Positions 10,236-22,548 of a stretch of 64,000 bases of DNA are shown in pieces. Both the position numbers and the translations under genes were made by a program. Origin of the DNA: Nemertoderma westbladi (lineage: Eukaryota; Xenacoelomorpha; Nemertodermatida; Nemertodermatidae); contig JAUCBJ010006819.1 of the NCBI GenBank assembly GCA_032718475.1, positions 1 to 64,000 on the forward strand, given 5' to 3'. Under the pieces are notes generated by a model. The model was not told where the DNA came from. It searched no databases and was given only the letters and a program-made list of their open reading frames with translations. Within the stretch, counting starts at the first letter, position 1. Each line of letters starts with the position of its first letter.

Positions 10236-12146
10236 CTCACTAACAATCCGATCTGCTATTAATACAGGTTGTGTATTATCCAGTATATTTGACCCATTAT
10301 TGATTATCAAATTGATGTTTATCTTAGCAACGCTGACATTAAACGCATTCCAGTGTACAAAAATTTGAGCGACGTATTTTATTACAGCGGGTCTGCTGTA
10401 ACCAGATACAGCGATGGACTGATTGCGAGAAAAAAGGCTTGATTCTCCGTCGCTCCATTTATAACGCAGATCCACTGACGCGCAACAATGTCTCCACATC
10501 AACGACTGGGAATCCTCTAATTGATTGGGGTTCATTTCTACGATCATAAATTTCCCGCGTTTAGCCAGCACGTAGTTTAATTGCGACCCGGGATAAACTC
10601 CAACTACTAGCACCGATACATTACCGCTAGCAATAGTCCAATCCTTCATCGTTTCCACTAAAGAAATCACGCAAAAATACTCCCCACCATTTGTCAAATC
10701 TAATTTACTTATGTACAGAGTCGAAGCGGTGCTTATGATTCTTGTAATACCTCCGGAACTTTTGTACCATTTCACAGTATTTGACTCTTTTCTCTCGTAC
10801 AAACATCGCAAAAGTAAACTTTCTTCACGAATTTTAACCAAATTAACGGTTTCATTTCCGTTTTTGTCGACAATTTTCACTTTGTACCTACTAAGAAACC
10901 TTGGTTTAACCAGAGATTTAGAGCATTGCTTTGCCTTTGTCATTGCCGCAGTTTTAGCACTACAAATAAATGTAAAATCCTCAAGAGTTTCGTTTCTTAG
11001 ACGGCTGATATTCACTTCGTACTCGAGAATTCGACTATCTCGACTGACGAGTTCCGCAAGTATTCCCGCGGGTTTCACCTCCATGTTAAACTCGTCACTC
11101 CGGTACTGTCCTATTGCGGGGTACCAGTCCCCCAGGAGCAGACACCTTAGGCGCACTCTACCTGCCCGCGGAATGGAACTCACATCCGACATCCATTCGA
11201 TCTCCCGATGCGGTAACAGAACCTCGCAACCAACTCTCCCATCCGGCACACGGAGTAGTTTGTGACTCACGTTGACAACAAAATTTCGTATTTTACTTTT
11301 TTGACAATTTGAATACAATCCGGTTAATGTTAAATTGTGAGTTATATTAAAATAATTAACATTTCCTTTTCGGCAATGAATTTCGGATGCATTGAACATA
11401 GTAGCTATTGTTTGCGCGATGTTTTCAGAGCCCTTGGCGACATTAGGGACATTGACTAGAGCCACGTTGTCGCTCAATGTAAAACCATCGTCTTCAACCA
11501 TGTCGGCAGTTGCATGGCCCTCCTCACCGTAAATAGTAGCCCCGACATCTTCGTTACCTCGGCTCTCTAAGATCAAAGATAAACAGCATCTCGAGAAGTC
11601 GAAATAACGGAAACCGAAAGCCGAGAACACATTGTCGCTAAACTTTGACAATGGGCTTTCAACCGAAGTATCAGAGTTGTAAATATATATTTCTGTTACA
11701 CTAAACATAGTATTCATTTCCATCCAAATCCGATTAATCTCATTGACCCACTTGTCAACCAGTAACTTCGTTTTACTAGTGGAGTTTTCAGATATTCTAG
11801 AATAGAACGCACTAGTCACCCCTATATATGTCAGGCATGTTCTTCCGTTGCTATTACTGACGCCTTCACTGGTATCCGACTTGTATTGGTTCTCTGTTCT
11901 CTTTGTTCTTACAAGGAAACCATCTTCGTATATATCCCCACTATATGTTTGAGGTTGGCCTCTGCAAAAGGCACCTCTGCCGAATGCATTCACCTTCACT
12001 TTATCTTCAAAATTCGTTTTGGATTTAGTTGTTAAATCTTTGTTAACAGAATCTGTTACCTGGAGTTTTTGAGTAACGATAATGGGAAATAGTACAGAAA
12101 CTAATGAGGCAATCAATGAAAACATAATAATACTTTGATGAAACAT
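10236..12146 (-). CDS. Type I membrane protein, ADAM-like pseudo-protease plus Ig-like domains (ectodomain exon)
   Basis: This exon of 637 codons starts with an ATG and a hydrophobic signal peptide (residues 1-26). A furin-type site RTKR lies at residues 80-83. Residues about 103-295 resemble the reprolysin/ADAM fold in layout, with a TCLTYIGV strand, LVDKWVNEINRIW helix and LYSNCQKSKIRNF near the end. Where ADAMs carry HExxHxxGxxH there is IAQTIATMFNAS, so no zinc site is visible. Two Ig-like segments follow: about 330-397 (C...C) and 440-495, the latter with C, W and GEYFC in canonical spacing. Many N-x-S/T sites support secretion. The frame reads on past position 10236, but ATTGTTAGTGAG is followed by GTAAGA there, and the next exon encodes a membrane helix in matching phase. 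Ligand and function are unknown; a recognition receptor is inference. The ADAM link is by eye and tentative. Confidence 0.7.
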
Positions 12147-14485
12147 TGTGTAATGATTATAACTTCACATAATCATGTCGAATTACTGCATTATTATAGG
12201 CAGCTTTAGCTGAGATATCTAGAATATCATCTACGACATACATATAATTATTGAGTAAAGTTGAGTAGTTATATGAGAGACATAAATTATCTGAGACAAT
12301 TAGTTGATAGACAGAGAAATGTTACTGATGTACCTACATAAAGGAAGCCTTTCCTAAAAGTTAGGACATGACTTCGCCTTGGGCTTCTAGCGGCTTCTTA
12401 TTTTTTGGACTACATAGCTAATCAATTCATTATTTATAGTCATTACATATTATTGTAGAACTGTACTACATAGATAATCAATTTTAACAGTTCCATATTG
12501 TTCTTGAACATGAAATATCTCTTATAATTATATAATATTGTTCTAGAACATAAAAAATCTCACATATTGATATTATATTGATACATATCCATATAATGTA
12601 TTTTTTATAAGGTACACCCCAACCCCCTCTGTATTTTTCCAAAAAAGGTTGGTTATCACTTAAAATGTTAAGCGGGGGCAGACCAATTAACTCCGAACCG
12701 TCTTCCTTTGTAGATTCCGATTAAGAAAACGGTTTTCAATTTCACCAATAATTATCTGAAACATTTTCAAAATCCAACTGTCTACAATTCAAGAAACTTT
12801 TCAAAGTATTGCTGTTGCGAAATAACTTTAAAATTGAAAAATCGGGCCAGGTCAAAAAAAATAGGGGGCAGGGGGATGGAGAGTTGTTGATTAAGTTGTA
12901 ATACTAAGGGTAGGCCTATGTTATATAGAAATTATATATCCTATTGTACTGTATAATACATATGTAAAAATGCATGGTGAGTTTGCTATCCAATTTTGAC
13001 CCTCAAGTTAGCTAATAAATGGCCTAATTTAAAACACCTCGGCTAATGCACAGAGCAGGGGGATTACAATTATTTAGGTTCTAGAATTATAATGGCTTGA
13101 TTTTTTAAAACTGTTATTGCGAGTTAACTAAATGTAAATGTGAAAAATATAAATATATCTATTTATTTTACAAAAAGAAAGTAGCCTTTTTGTAAAAAGG
13201 GTTTTTTAATCCTCATATTCGAGGAATAGTAAACCCACATTTTTCGAGGCCGATAACTCGTTTGTTTGGATCTCGTTTTAAGGACTTTGTGAAAGTCGGC
13301 AAAACAATAAAGAATCGATTAAGAAACTGTACTCCCTGGCACTATAATAATTATTATCTGTCTGAGAGATATGCGGTTTTCGTAGTGCACATTAATGCCA
13401 TAGCAAAGTTAAAGTTACTATCTTGTATAAGAAAAAGGTTGGCCTACACTTAGAGGATTCGTATAGCGTAAAGATCAGGGTTAAAATTGTAACTTTGGCT
13501 TATTGGTTAACTTAAACCAAGAACAATATTAGCCTGAATCTAAATGACACGATTCGATTATATATATATATCTACACAAGTAGAAAATCCTGACCTATGG
13601 ATGTAAATGGCACTGGCACTCATATATACATAGGAAACTCCGCCACAAACAAAGCTTGTTGATTGTTTTGGTAGCTCGAGATCGGGAAAACTATTTTTTA
13701 TTCTTGGCTATTTTTTTAAAGATTCTATCCAAAAGATTTCCCCGGGGGAATATATCCAGTTCTTTCCCAAAAGCCATGCCTTAGAGACGAGCTGCTAGGA
13801 GATCTAATTACCGGTGGGCAACCGAACCCACTCTATGAAGAAAGTCAATAACATGTTGCTTGTCCGGCAATTGAATTAGCAAACCCCTTACATGCATAGG
13901 TCCGGAAAATATAAGGCATGCAATCAATAGTGGGTAGTGGGGAGTAATTGTGTTCTATGGTGCTGGGCTGGGTGCTGGGAGTGATGGTGTGACGCTTCTC
14001 GGGTGCATTACGGTTGTGTCGTACAGTACAATGTAGTTGGCATCTACAAGTGAAAGCAAAATTCCGCATCCAATCAAAATTAACTCTCCGTGATTTGCCT
14101 CTTTCATAAATTGTTTTTTCTTAATTAAATTATTTATAATTTTCAAAAATTGAGCTCCATTGCTGTTATGATAGGAATTAAACTGTGTGTTTTAAATGAA
14201 ACAGTTCTGACACGACCGTTATCACAGATGTAAATAAATTCACGATTGCCTCATTAAAATGAAAGGATTGTAATAAGGAATTGTAATAAACAATAAATAC
14301 ATAATAATAGTAGTGAATGAAGCCGATAAGCTGTATGGCAAACCAGCAACCTAATATAATAAGCAAATAATATTAATAAGCAATGCGGTCCCGGGAGTAC
14401 GCGGCAGTGATGGGCGGAGTGCGTAGACGTCCGTTCCTCTGTTCAAACACGCTCTGCCTTCGCGGTTGATATCGACACTGGGGGA

Positions 14486-14504
14486 GGGGGGGGGGGGGGG
14501 GGGG
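14486..14504 (+). repeat. Poly-G run, 19 nt
   Basis: Uninterrupted G run in AT-rich non-coding DNA. Confidence 0.95.
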
Positions 14505-15271
14505 TCTCGGGTTCGGGTATGGTGCCGGCCTTCGTGAATCAGACCTCTTCAACTCTTTCTAAAAAGCATTATGAATACATTGTATGTATAATTTTTTGGT
14601 TTTATCGTATGTTAATAATTAATTTGTATGTACTGTTAATTTAATATATGATTCCTATGTTTATCGATAACGATAGGTCATATGACAATTACGCAATTAA
14701 ACACGGATGTCGCCAAATTTGGATGACAAAATAGCCAAACACACAAATACCAACATAATATTTAAATGCATATCACCATATAATCAAATGCATATATATA
14801 TAATTTATTCATGCAAGGATTCAAATACATGTCTGAAAAATACAAATACATACGGATCCCACATACCATGACAATGCGCATAATGCAAATATGAAATGCA
14901 AATATACAAATTCATTATGCAATATGTATCAGAATAATGTACTAATCCTAATTTGTATTTATATGTAAGCATATATGCGGTTATACTATTCATTTGCATT
15001 ATGTATATATTATTTTTTTATATGGGCTCAAATACGCATTCACATGTATGTAGAAACACATTTGCAGAAAACGTTATTTATTTGCATGCTGTTATTTATG
15101 CATTTTCCAAAATAAAATATATTTAGTTTTATATTTATTTTTATGTATTTTTATATATTTTGCATTTGTATCAGATATGCCTTTTTTGCAGCCATCAATA
15201 TGCATTTGCACTTAGAGGCACATGTGAAGTATACAAGTCTTTCAGTAGTATTATTTCACTTTACAGTTTAC

Positions 15272-15494
15272 CACCATGTGAAGAATTCCAGGTATTTGCT
15301 AAAAACCCATGAACACTGAAGGGCTGAATTTAACCAGAACAATAAACGAGTTACTATCTGCACGTACAGGTTATGAGATAGAAAAAGGTACTGTACGTGC
15401 TATAAAACATTTATATGTAACAATTCTTCTTCATATTTAAATTTACAATAGAATTTCGACCAAGAAAGTGAAAACTTGGAATTCTTCACATGGA
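15272..15494. repeat. Inverted repeat pair, possible small MITE
   Basis: CCATGTGAAGAATTCCA at the left end recurs inverted as TGGAATTCTTCACATGG at the right end, about 220 bp apart. The right flank also has several CATGGACAC copies. No target-site duplication is obvious. Confidence 0.4.
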
Positions 15495-15903
15495 CGCATG
15501 GACACATGCTTTCCATGGACATCCATGGACACTTCACATGGACATTAAACCTATTTTCAGGCTTAGGTTTATATCCTTATTAAGAAATGTAATATAGAAC
15601 ACAAATCACTATTAATTCCTGTCAGCTGAATAATAATGTCAAAATTAAACAAAGGTACACAAAGCATACAGAAAATACTGAAACAGCCAACCCAGCAGCG
15701 GTGCCAAATAATTACACAACGAAATACTTGAATAGTCCTTAACACTAACAGCCATAATCATATGAATCTACATTTTGTATATGAATAAGCAATTTTAAGT
15801 CCGCGGAGCGAGACCTCTAGTATTCACTCCGTTGTTGTTGATGTTGTTGGTGTTGGTTTTGTTGTTGTTAATTTCCAGTTGGGTTTTGGTTTTAAGTCTT
15901 CAT

Positions 15904-15976
15904 AAGGCGCAGTGGCAAAGTTGGTAAAGCGTGGGACTTGGAATCTCTAGGTACCGAGTTCAATCCTCCCTTTGCA
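15904..15976 (+). mobile_element. tRNA-derived SINE head
   Basis: A Pol III A box (TGGCAAAGTTGG, 15913-15924) and B box (GAGTTCAATCC, 15956-15966) have tRNA-like spacing. The acceptor ends do not pair well, so this is not a functional tRNA. Downstream sequence to about 16080, ending in an ACATACC-rich stretch, may be the SINE body. Confidence 0.65.
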
Positions 15977-16198
15977 GTGAATTTTTTGGTAGTAAGCCAT
16001 TCAAAGAGACAGTGCATGGGTTAGTAGACGCGGACCTTTGCGGGATTTCGCGCTTATTACATACCATACATACCCCTTACCCCCTTTACATTATGTGCAT
16101 TTGAATATAAGCAAGCCTATATAGGCAAGTAAAGGATAAAAAAATTACAAGGATTCCTAATTATATTCTAAAACATTCAGATTACTTTAAGCAATTAT

Positions 16199-16228
16199 TA
16201 TACAAATTGCTTATATGCAATTTGTATA
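16199..16228. repeat. Short perfect hairpin
   Basis: TATACAAATTGC and its exact inverse flank a 6-nt loop. Likely incidental in AT-rich DNA. Confidence 0.4.
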
Positions 16229-16739
16229 AACATAAACAGAGGACAATATACCAGATTGCAGTGGTCAAACTAATGTAGTCTTTAAAGATCATCGCACATT
16301 TCCTACGTATTGTCACCGTGACCGACTACTATTGGACAAATAAATTTGATGAGTTCCAGCTTTTGTGCAACCAATGGCGTCTCAGAATCAACTGGAAGGA
16401 AAATAGGAACTCTCTTGAAACAAGTTTCTTTCCATAGGAAACAAGATTTATATTGTAAATATTTTTCTTTTACAGTTAGTTTATAACCTAAGTAAATAAA
16501 ATGTTTACAGTTAGCTAAATCTTTTGAAGAAGTTATTTATAATAAGTTTAAATATAATGAGCGCTTTATAATAAATGAATTATAGTTGAGCTGTTAATGC
16601 AACTTTAATAAATAATATTGTAATAAGTTATTCAGAAATTGAAAAAATGAGAAAGCTAGAGAAAAATAGCGCTGTTTCAACCCCCGGTGACGCGCTTTCT
16701 TATTTTTTCCAATTCTGAACAACTTATATCATATCAATA

Positions 16740-16902
16740 TCATTTATAATAATAGCATCGACCACTGAAGGATGAAAGCCGGGGTTGAGCTAGGCTGCAG
16801 CATTTAAAGCACTGTGGCCAAACAGTGCTGCCCCATCTAGGGATCGAACCCGGGCTCCCTAATCGGAAGCACAGTAATGTAACCACTAGACCAAGCTGCT
16901 GC
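16740..16902 (-). mobile_element. tRNA-derived SINE
   Basis: On the minus strand, from about 16902, there is an A-box region TTGGTCTAGTGGTTA followed by a B box CCGGGTTCGATCCC, both in tRNA-like spacing, then a non-tRNA body with CAGCACTG. The tRNA part is close to a typical tRNA but its stems are imperfect. It probably represents a SINE rather than a tRNA gene. Confidence 0.65.
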
Positions 16903-16909
16903 TATAAAA

Positions 16910-19435
16910 AATAACAAATAAATAAATCATAGGCCTATTATCTATTAACTATATGAAACACACTATCCTCCTAACCGTACAGTTAGGTAGACTAAAACGT
17001 CGATTGTCAAACGTAGATTAAAAATAGGTTTGAATACTTTTTCAGAGCTTACGCCTAGTCTGTTTGAAATATATGTCTTATTTACTCAAACAAGTGCCCT
17101 TATTCAAAGAAACGCCCCCTTCGAATAAACGCGAACTCAATAGGTAATATAGGCAGATACGAATACGAAATACTGCAACGCAATATTATTTGTATCAATA
17201 TGGCTGTCCTTCAGTATACATGTGCGCTATATGTGAAATAATACCAACACGTTAAAGTCATTCCTAAACTCAAGAGTCATTTTTCTAGGGGCGAAATTAC
17301 AAACATAAAGATAGGCTAGCCACTTGGCCGACCTGTAATGTAAAGTCATTCGCTTTATCAAAGTATTATTGGTTAAAAAAGTCTATTTAATTTTGCAAAA
17401 TCTCAACATTTTTTGTTTAAAAATTTCCACTTGCTACGCTCGCATTGTCTTCATTCACTTATATAACCATAACCAATATTCATGTTACGAACTTTATTAA
17501 CTTCCACAATTTCCTCTCAAATTCTAATGCTTTCGTTATGCTTTTCCCCTCTCTCATATTATCTACTTTCATGTGTGTGTGCCATACCTTTGCGTTTTTT
17601 GCCATACCTTTGCGTTTTTCAACGTCATTTTAAAGGTTTATATTCCTTGACCGAAACTTAAATACGCCACTGTTCAATTATCACGAATAACAGTAAGTAA
17701 CAATAAAATAAACCGCTAAATAAGTAATTAAGTGATAGAAATTGCACTAAGATATGTTTTGAGTAAATTAATATTCTTGAACAATTTTTGAAATATTATT
17801 GATTTTTTTGTGGGGGGGGGGGGGGGGGGGGGCAAAAGTAGTAAAGTGGGCGAAATAGTGGTAATGGTTCCCGTACGCTTATTATGCCTTTATCATAGCC
17901 TATTTGAAAACGGCTAGTAATACTATTATAATTTTTGAATCCAGGTTGCTTGTGGTTTATATGAATTGTACTCGGGCAGAGAAATTCGATAATATAAAGT
18001 GGATTCAAATAGATTTTCACAGTTTGTTCGTGTCAATATAATGTAACAATAGGAAACACCCAGTGTTTCGGAGTTCCGTTTATGTTTCCTTCGTGCCTGA
18101 TTCAGCTTCAGCAATTCTCGCCGGTCTTTGTAATAATTTCACAATAAATTACATCTCTTATTGGTAATTATGTAGCCTAATTGAGTAAATCTCTTCCTCT
18201 CTTAGAGCCAATTATGAATAAATAACATTACAGACAGGGATGAATTATTATTGTCACCAATTCTAATATTCGTTGATTTCCATTAACTCTCGAATACAAA
18301 ACATACAGCAGTTGAAAAAAATATATATACATAGCCTACAATAGATTGGAATTTAATTAATTATGGGATATTCTGGTTTGCAACAATTGAAAAAAGTTAA
18401 AGGGTAATTTTTTTACGATCAATATTTATTATTATTTAGAAATATGTACGTTTTCATGAGATATTCCACTATATAATACCAAAACATGAGACAAACTAAA
18501 TATATATAAATTATTTAATTTATTTCTGTAAAAATTAATATTTTAACACTCTAACCATCAATAGGCCTGAAATGCTTATCTTGTTAATAAAATACATTTT
18601 ATTAATAAATTTCTGTATTATTCAATAATTAGTATTATTTTGCTGGGTTATCGGGAATGGAATACTGACAGCATTTTAGAGTATAATACTATATTTTACC
18701 AAGTCATCTATCTATCTGTAAGTTACATGTTTATTATTAATTTTATTTACCGACAAAAGTAGCTAAATGTGGCTTATTGTTAAATCGAACAATATAATAT
18801 TGTTATTGTACCACTACTTATATATTAATAAACCCAACTGTTTATAAATCTATCGGTATCTCTACTTAATTTATTTTAAGTAGCGGAGTGGTTTGTTACA
18901 CGAACGAACGTAGTGATTGACTGCATATAAATATACGAGGATTACCACTAACACTCTGAAGTAGTACCTTACAACAAGTATGTGTATATAGTTTTAATCG
19001 AAAATTTAACCATACGAAACGGCTGTAGACGAAAGGCAGCATATTGCAGTTGTCCACAGTCTAGAACAATTACTAGTTTGATATACTCATGTAGTGCTAT
19101 CTCTCTTTACATTAACTGACTGAACTTTATCTAATAGGAAGTAGGGCCAGATGTTGCCATGAGTGCAAACGTACAAACCTCAGACGTAATTTAAGGCCTT
19201 TATCATTGTAGTACACTTTTGTTATGATGAGTTGCATGAAAATTATGCCGTAATTTTGTCCAAGTAACTTCTGACGTCCAAATATACAGATTCTATACTA
19301 TTACAACTGTACTATAATCGGCCTGTTGCATTGCAGCTGCACATTGAGATGGCTATGTCAGCTTAACTATAAATTTGTGAGGCCACCATGCAATTAAAAA
19401 ACGGCATGCTGCAATGTAGCTTGCATTAGGAATGT
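16910..19435. other. Gene-poor AT-rich stretch
   Basis: No supported gene. It holds a 21-nt poly-G run at 17812-17832. Short frames found here show no domain, signal peptide or splice context. Confidence 0.6.
17812..17832 (+). repeat. Poly-G run, 21 nt
   Basis: Uninterrupted G run in AT-rich non-coding DNA. Confidence 0.95.
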
Positions 19436-19439
19436 TATA

Positions 19440-20110
19440 CCGGCAAAATTGCCCCGCCACAACTCTTTATTCCTTATGACTTTCGCGAGATTATCCGCAT
19501 CTTCAAGACCAGTGTCCTTTAAGAGGCGTCTCACGAAAGTCATGGGCTGTCCACCATGCTTTATTCTCTCCGTGAGGCCGCCAAAACACAGATTGTGTAC
19601 ATACTGTTACTCACGACGAAATCAATGTCCTGCAAAGAGGAGGCGGCTTTGTTAAAAGTATCTTGGGGGAACAATGATACACCTCCAAAGTTGTATATAA
19701 TAGTGTCTAGTTGGAGTTGTGTGCATTGTACTTGACACAATGAACCAGGCGTAGCATTCTTGTGAATGTGCCATCCAGAGATTTGGTGTCCTCAGCAGTT
19801 AGAGCCCAGCATGGACTCCCATAAAGTAATACTGGTACCACTGCTGCTCTAAATCATCCAAACTTCCGTGTTATTCAAAGGGACCTCCAAACCCTGGACA
19901 AGACAATTCAATGCTGCCCATTTCTTCCCCTTACATATTCGAAGGTCCTCATCTGGCTTCCGGATCCATGACAGTGCCAACAATAGTGCTCAAGCACACT
20001 ATCCTTAGAGCTTATGCACATACGATCAGACATTTCCTCTGAGGACTGTCAAATTTTAAAAAAGACCAACTCTAGAAGCAGCTTGCTCAAATGAGCAGAG
20101 AAGCCTCTTG
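19440..20110 (-). mobile_element. LINE 3' fragment (non-LTR retrotransposon)
   Basis: Minus-strand translation near 19640-19440 gives KHGGQPMTFVRRLLKDTG and ELWRGNF, the kind of C-terminal tail found after the reverse transcriptase in LINE ORF2. From about 19735 to 20110 the sequence matches, at nucleotide level, the LINE fragment at 35.5-36.0 kb (shared GTGCCATCCAGAGATTTGGT and GGTCCTCATCTGGCTTCCGG-like segments). All frames are interrupted. Confidence 0.7.
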
Positions 20111-20788
20111 GCACCCCCTCGACTTCTGGACCCAGTCGTGGTGTTTGTTATCATAAACAGATCTTCATTATGATGTTCTAAGGACGCGTAGTTCATACTC
20201 AACACATGACCTACAATAAATAGATAGACAACCTCAATTATGAAAAAGAATAGCACAAGTGTCCGCAATTGTTTCCAAGTTATTTCTGCAGACAAAAAAA
20301 CGCAATTTTGACCAAATGATTTCTGACGTCCAAAAATATACAGCAATTGTTTCCAAATGGAAGGTCAAGGGGTAGGGGTAACGAACTAAACAAATGTAGG
20401 AATTCACAAATGTAAGGATTTTATAATTAATACAATTAAAAATAATCAACCACCTTAGGATATTATATCATATAACATAATAATAATCAAATATATATTA
20501 TTAAATTCAGCTCAAATTTAAATAAACACAAATTCAACATGAGTAGTTAGTCAGACAGACATATAAAAGACCTTAAATTACAGACTTAACATTAATTTAT
20601 CTTAAAATACGTGCTATTAATTACTATAAACTAAATCCCAATCTGTATTTTGGATAAAAACAAATAAATTTAACAGAGATTTTCAAAATCACTGGGCAAT
20701 TTTACAAGCCCGGCGGTGAGGTGGGCATTATATGATTATAACAAGTAAAACTACCGTAATTTCTGATATTATACATTTTCTTTCGCAG
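20111..20788 (+). other. Non-coding, ends in a splice acceptor before the choline transporter ATG
   Basis: AT-rich, with no gene of its own. It ends in TTTTCTTTCGCAG at 20788, only 11 nt before the transporter start codon, so the final part is probably a 5'-UTR intron of that gene. Confidence 0.55.
20777..20788 (+). other. Putative 3' splice site before SLC5A7
   Basis: A pyrimidine-rich tract followed by CAG precedes GCGATATAAAG and the ATG. It suggests an upstream untranslated exon that I could not locate. Confidence 0.5.
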
Positions 20789-20799
20789 GCGATATAAAG

Positions 20800-22548
20800 A
20801 TGGCTGTTAACGTTCTCGGTATCGTATCCATCGTTGTATTCTACCTACTCATCCTCGCAGTGGGAATGATCGCGGCGAGAAAAACCAGCTCCGCACAAAG
20901 ACAAGAAGATGTATCGGAAACGGAAACAATAATGTTAGCGGGTCGGAATATCGGGTGGTTGATTGGCACGTTCACGATGACAGCGACCTGGGTGGGTGGC
21001 GGCTACATTAACGGAACCGCGGAAGCAGTGTTCGATGGGGGTTTACTATGGGCCCAACCGCCGTGGGGGTACGCTCTAAGTCTCATCGTAGGTGGCTTCC
21101 TATTCGCCAGAATCATGAGAGACAAGGGGTACATCACCATGCTGGACCCATTCCAAGACAAATACGGTGCGCGGATTGGCGGATTAATGTACATACCGGC
21201 TTTATGCGGAGAGATCTTCTGGTCTGCGGCTATCTTAGGTGCTTTGGGGTCTTGTTTACGCGTCATACTAGATATTAGTGACGTCATGAGCATAGTAATA
21301 TCTACGGCGATCGCTATTGCATACACTCTCGTGGGTGGCTTGTATTCGGTAGCCTACACAGATGTCATTCAGCTGATATGCATTTTCGTTGGGTTGTGGA
21401 TTTGCGTGCCGTTTGCTCTGACCAATGAGAATGTGGGAAATATATCGGTGGGCAGCGCCGATTGGTTGGGAACGTGGGATAAAACTTACGCGGGCCAATG
21501 GTTCGATTTCGCGCTCCTCTTGATATTCGGAGGAATTCCCTGGCAGGTTTACTTTCAGCGCGTGTTGTCGAGTAAATCTTCGAGCTACGCCCAGTTCCTT
21601 TCGTACGCGGCCGCCGTTGGCTGTGTCGTGATGGCCATCCCCGCGGTGTTAGTAGGCGCAATAGCAGCGACCACCGACTGGGACAAAACCAACTACGGAC
21701 ACTCGCCCGACACGAAGGACGAAAAGAAACTAGTTCTACCGCTCGTATTGCAGTATCTTACGCCCCCGGCGATACAATTTATCGGTCTAGGCGCAGTATC
21801 AGCAGCAGTTATGAGTAGCGCTGATTCAAGCGTCCTCTCCGCTAGCACAATGTTTGCTCACAACATCTATAAGTTGGTATTCCGTCCAAAAGCGACGGAT
21901 TTCGAAATTATCACCGTTATGAGAGTTTCCATTTTTCTCGTTGGAGCGGTCGCTGCTGGAATAGCGATAAAGGTTGATTCGATATACGAGCTCTGGTTTT
22001 TGTGTTCCGATTTCGTTTACTGCATCCTTTTCCCGCAGTTGCTTTGCGTGGTTTATTTCCGGGCTAGTAACACGTACGGGTGTTTAGCGGGCTACATTAT
22101 GGCGTTGTTTCTACGACTAGGAGGTGGGGAAACAACCCTTGCAATACCTGCGTTTATCGAGTACCCTTACTACACCAATGGGGAGCAGTTATTCCCCTTC
22201 CGTACCCTCGCTATGACGGTCTCGTTGGGCACAATTATCCTCGTTTCCCTCCTCTTTCAGTTACTTTTCTTCCGTGGGTATCTTCCTGTATGGTGCGACG
22301 TCTTCCACAACGTCGTCAATCTATTGGATCCCATGGAAACCGAACCAGTAATATCCAATGAGATGATGGGTAATGCTTCAGGTGATATCGGCGTGAAAGA
22401 TGTCGGATTGGAACTGCTGAACAGCATCGAAGGGAAGGAAAACAAATCATATAAAAACAGTATCCAATCTGAGTCCGCGGTTATAGATACAGAGAATATA
22501 CATTTAAACCCAAACTTAAACGAGGATTATCCTAGAAACTTCCGTTAG
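20800..22548 (+). CDS. SLC5A7: High-affinity choline transporter, SLC5A7/CHT1 type
   Basis: A 582-residue sodium-coupled choline transporter of the SLC5 family, which supplies choline to cholinergic nerve terminals for acetylcholine synthesis. The length matches the vertebrate protein (about 580). Highly conserved stretches are visible: [20 protein letters not shown] near residues 47-68, [25 protein letters not shown] near 172-190, [15 protein letters not shown] near 245, [16 protein letters not shown] near 328 and [10 protein letters not shown] near 410. Hydrophobic segments fit the 13-helix LeuT fold, followed by a polar cytoplasmic tail of about 75 residues that contains EDYPRNFR at the end. 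The coding region has no intron, unusual for this family, but an acceptor lies 11 nt before the ATG. The start is the first ATG after that acceptor and aligns with the family start. Confidence 0.97.
   Translation: MAVNVLGIVSIVVFYLLILAVGMIAARKTSSAQRQEDVSETETIMLAGRNIGWLIGTFTMTATWVGGGYINGTAEAVFDGGLLWAQPPWGYALSLIVGGFLFARIMRDKGYITMLDPFQDKYGARIGGLMYIPALCGEIFWSAAILGALGSCLRVILDISDVMSIVISTAIAIAYTLVGGLYSVAYTDVIQLICIFVGLWICVPFALTNENVGNISVGSADWLGTWDKTYAGQWFDFALLLIFGGIPWQVYFQRVLSSKSSSYAQFLSYAAAVGCVVMAIPAVLVGAIAATTDWDKTNYGHSPDTKDEKKLVLPLVLQYLTPPAIQFIGLGAVSAAVMSSADSSVLSASTMFAHNIYKLVFRPKATDFEIITVMRVSIFLVGAVAAGIAIKVDSIYELWFLCSDFVYCILFPQLLCVVYFRASNTYGCLAGYIMALFLRLGGGETTLAIPAFIEYPYYTNGEQLFPFRTLAMTVSLGTIILVSLLFQLLFFRGYLPVWCDVFHNVVNLLDPMETEPVISNEMMGNASGDIGVKDVGLELLNSIEGKENKSYKNSIQSESAVIDTENIHLNPNLNEDYPRNFR

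Larger units (their letters stand above)
12147..15900. other. Gene-poor AT-rich stretch
   Basis: No supported gene. It contains a short GC-richer patch with a 19-nt poly-G run (14486-14504), a cluster of ATGCAAAT-like octamers between about 14.76 and 15.22 kb, and an inverted repeat with ends near 15272 and 15494. The short open frames here lack recognisable domains. Confidence 0.6.

Noticed and set aside
15904-15976. Functional tRNA gene
   Set aside because: A and B boxes are present, but the acceptor stem does not pair and the sequence continues into a SINE-like body.
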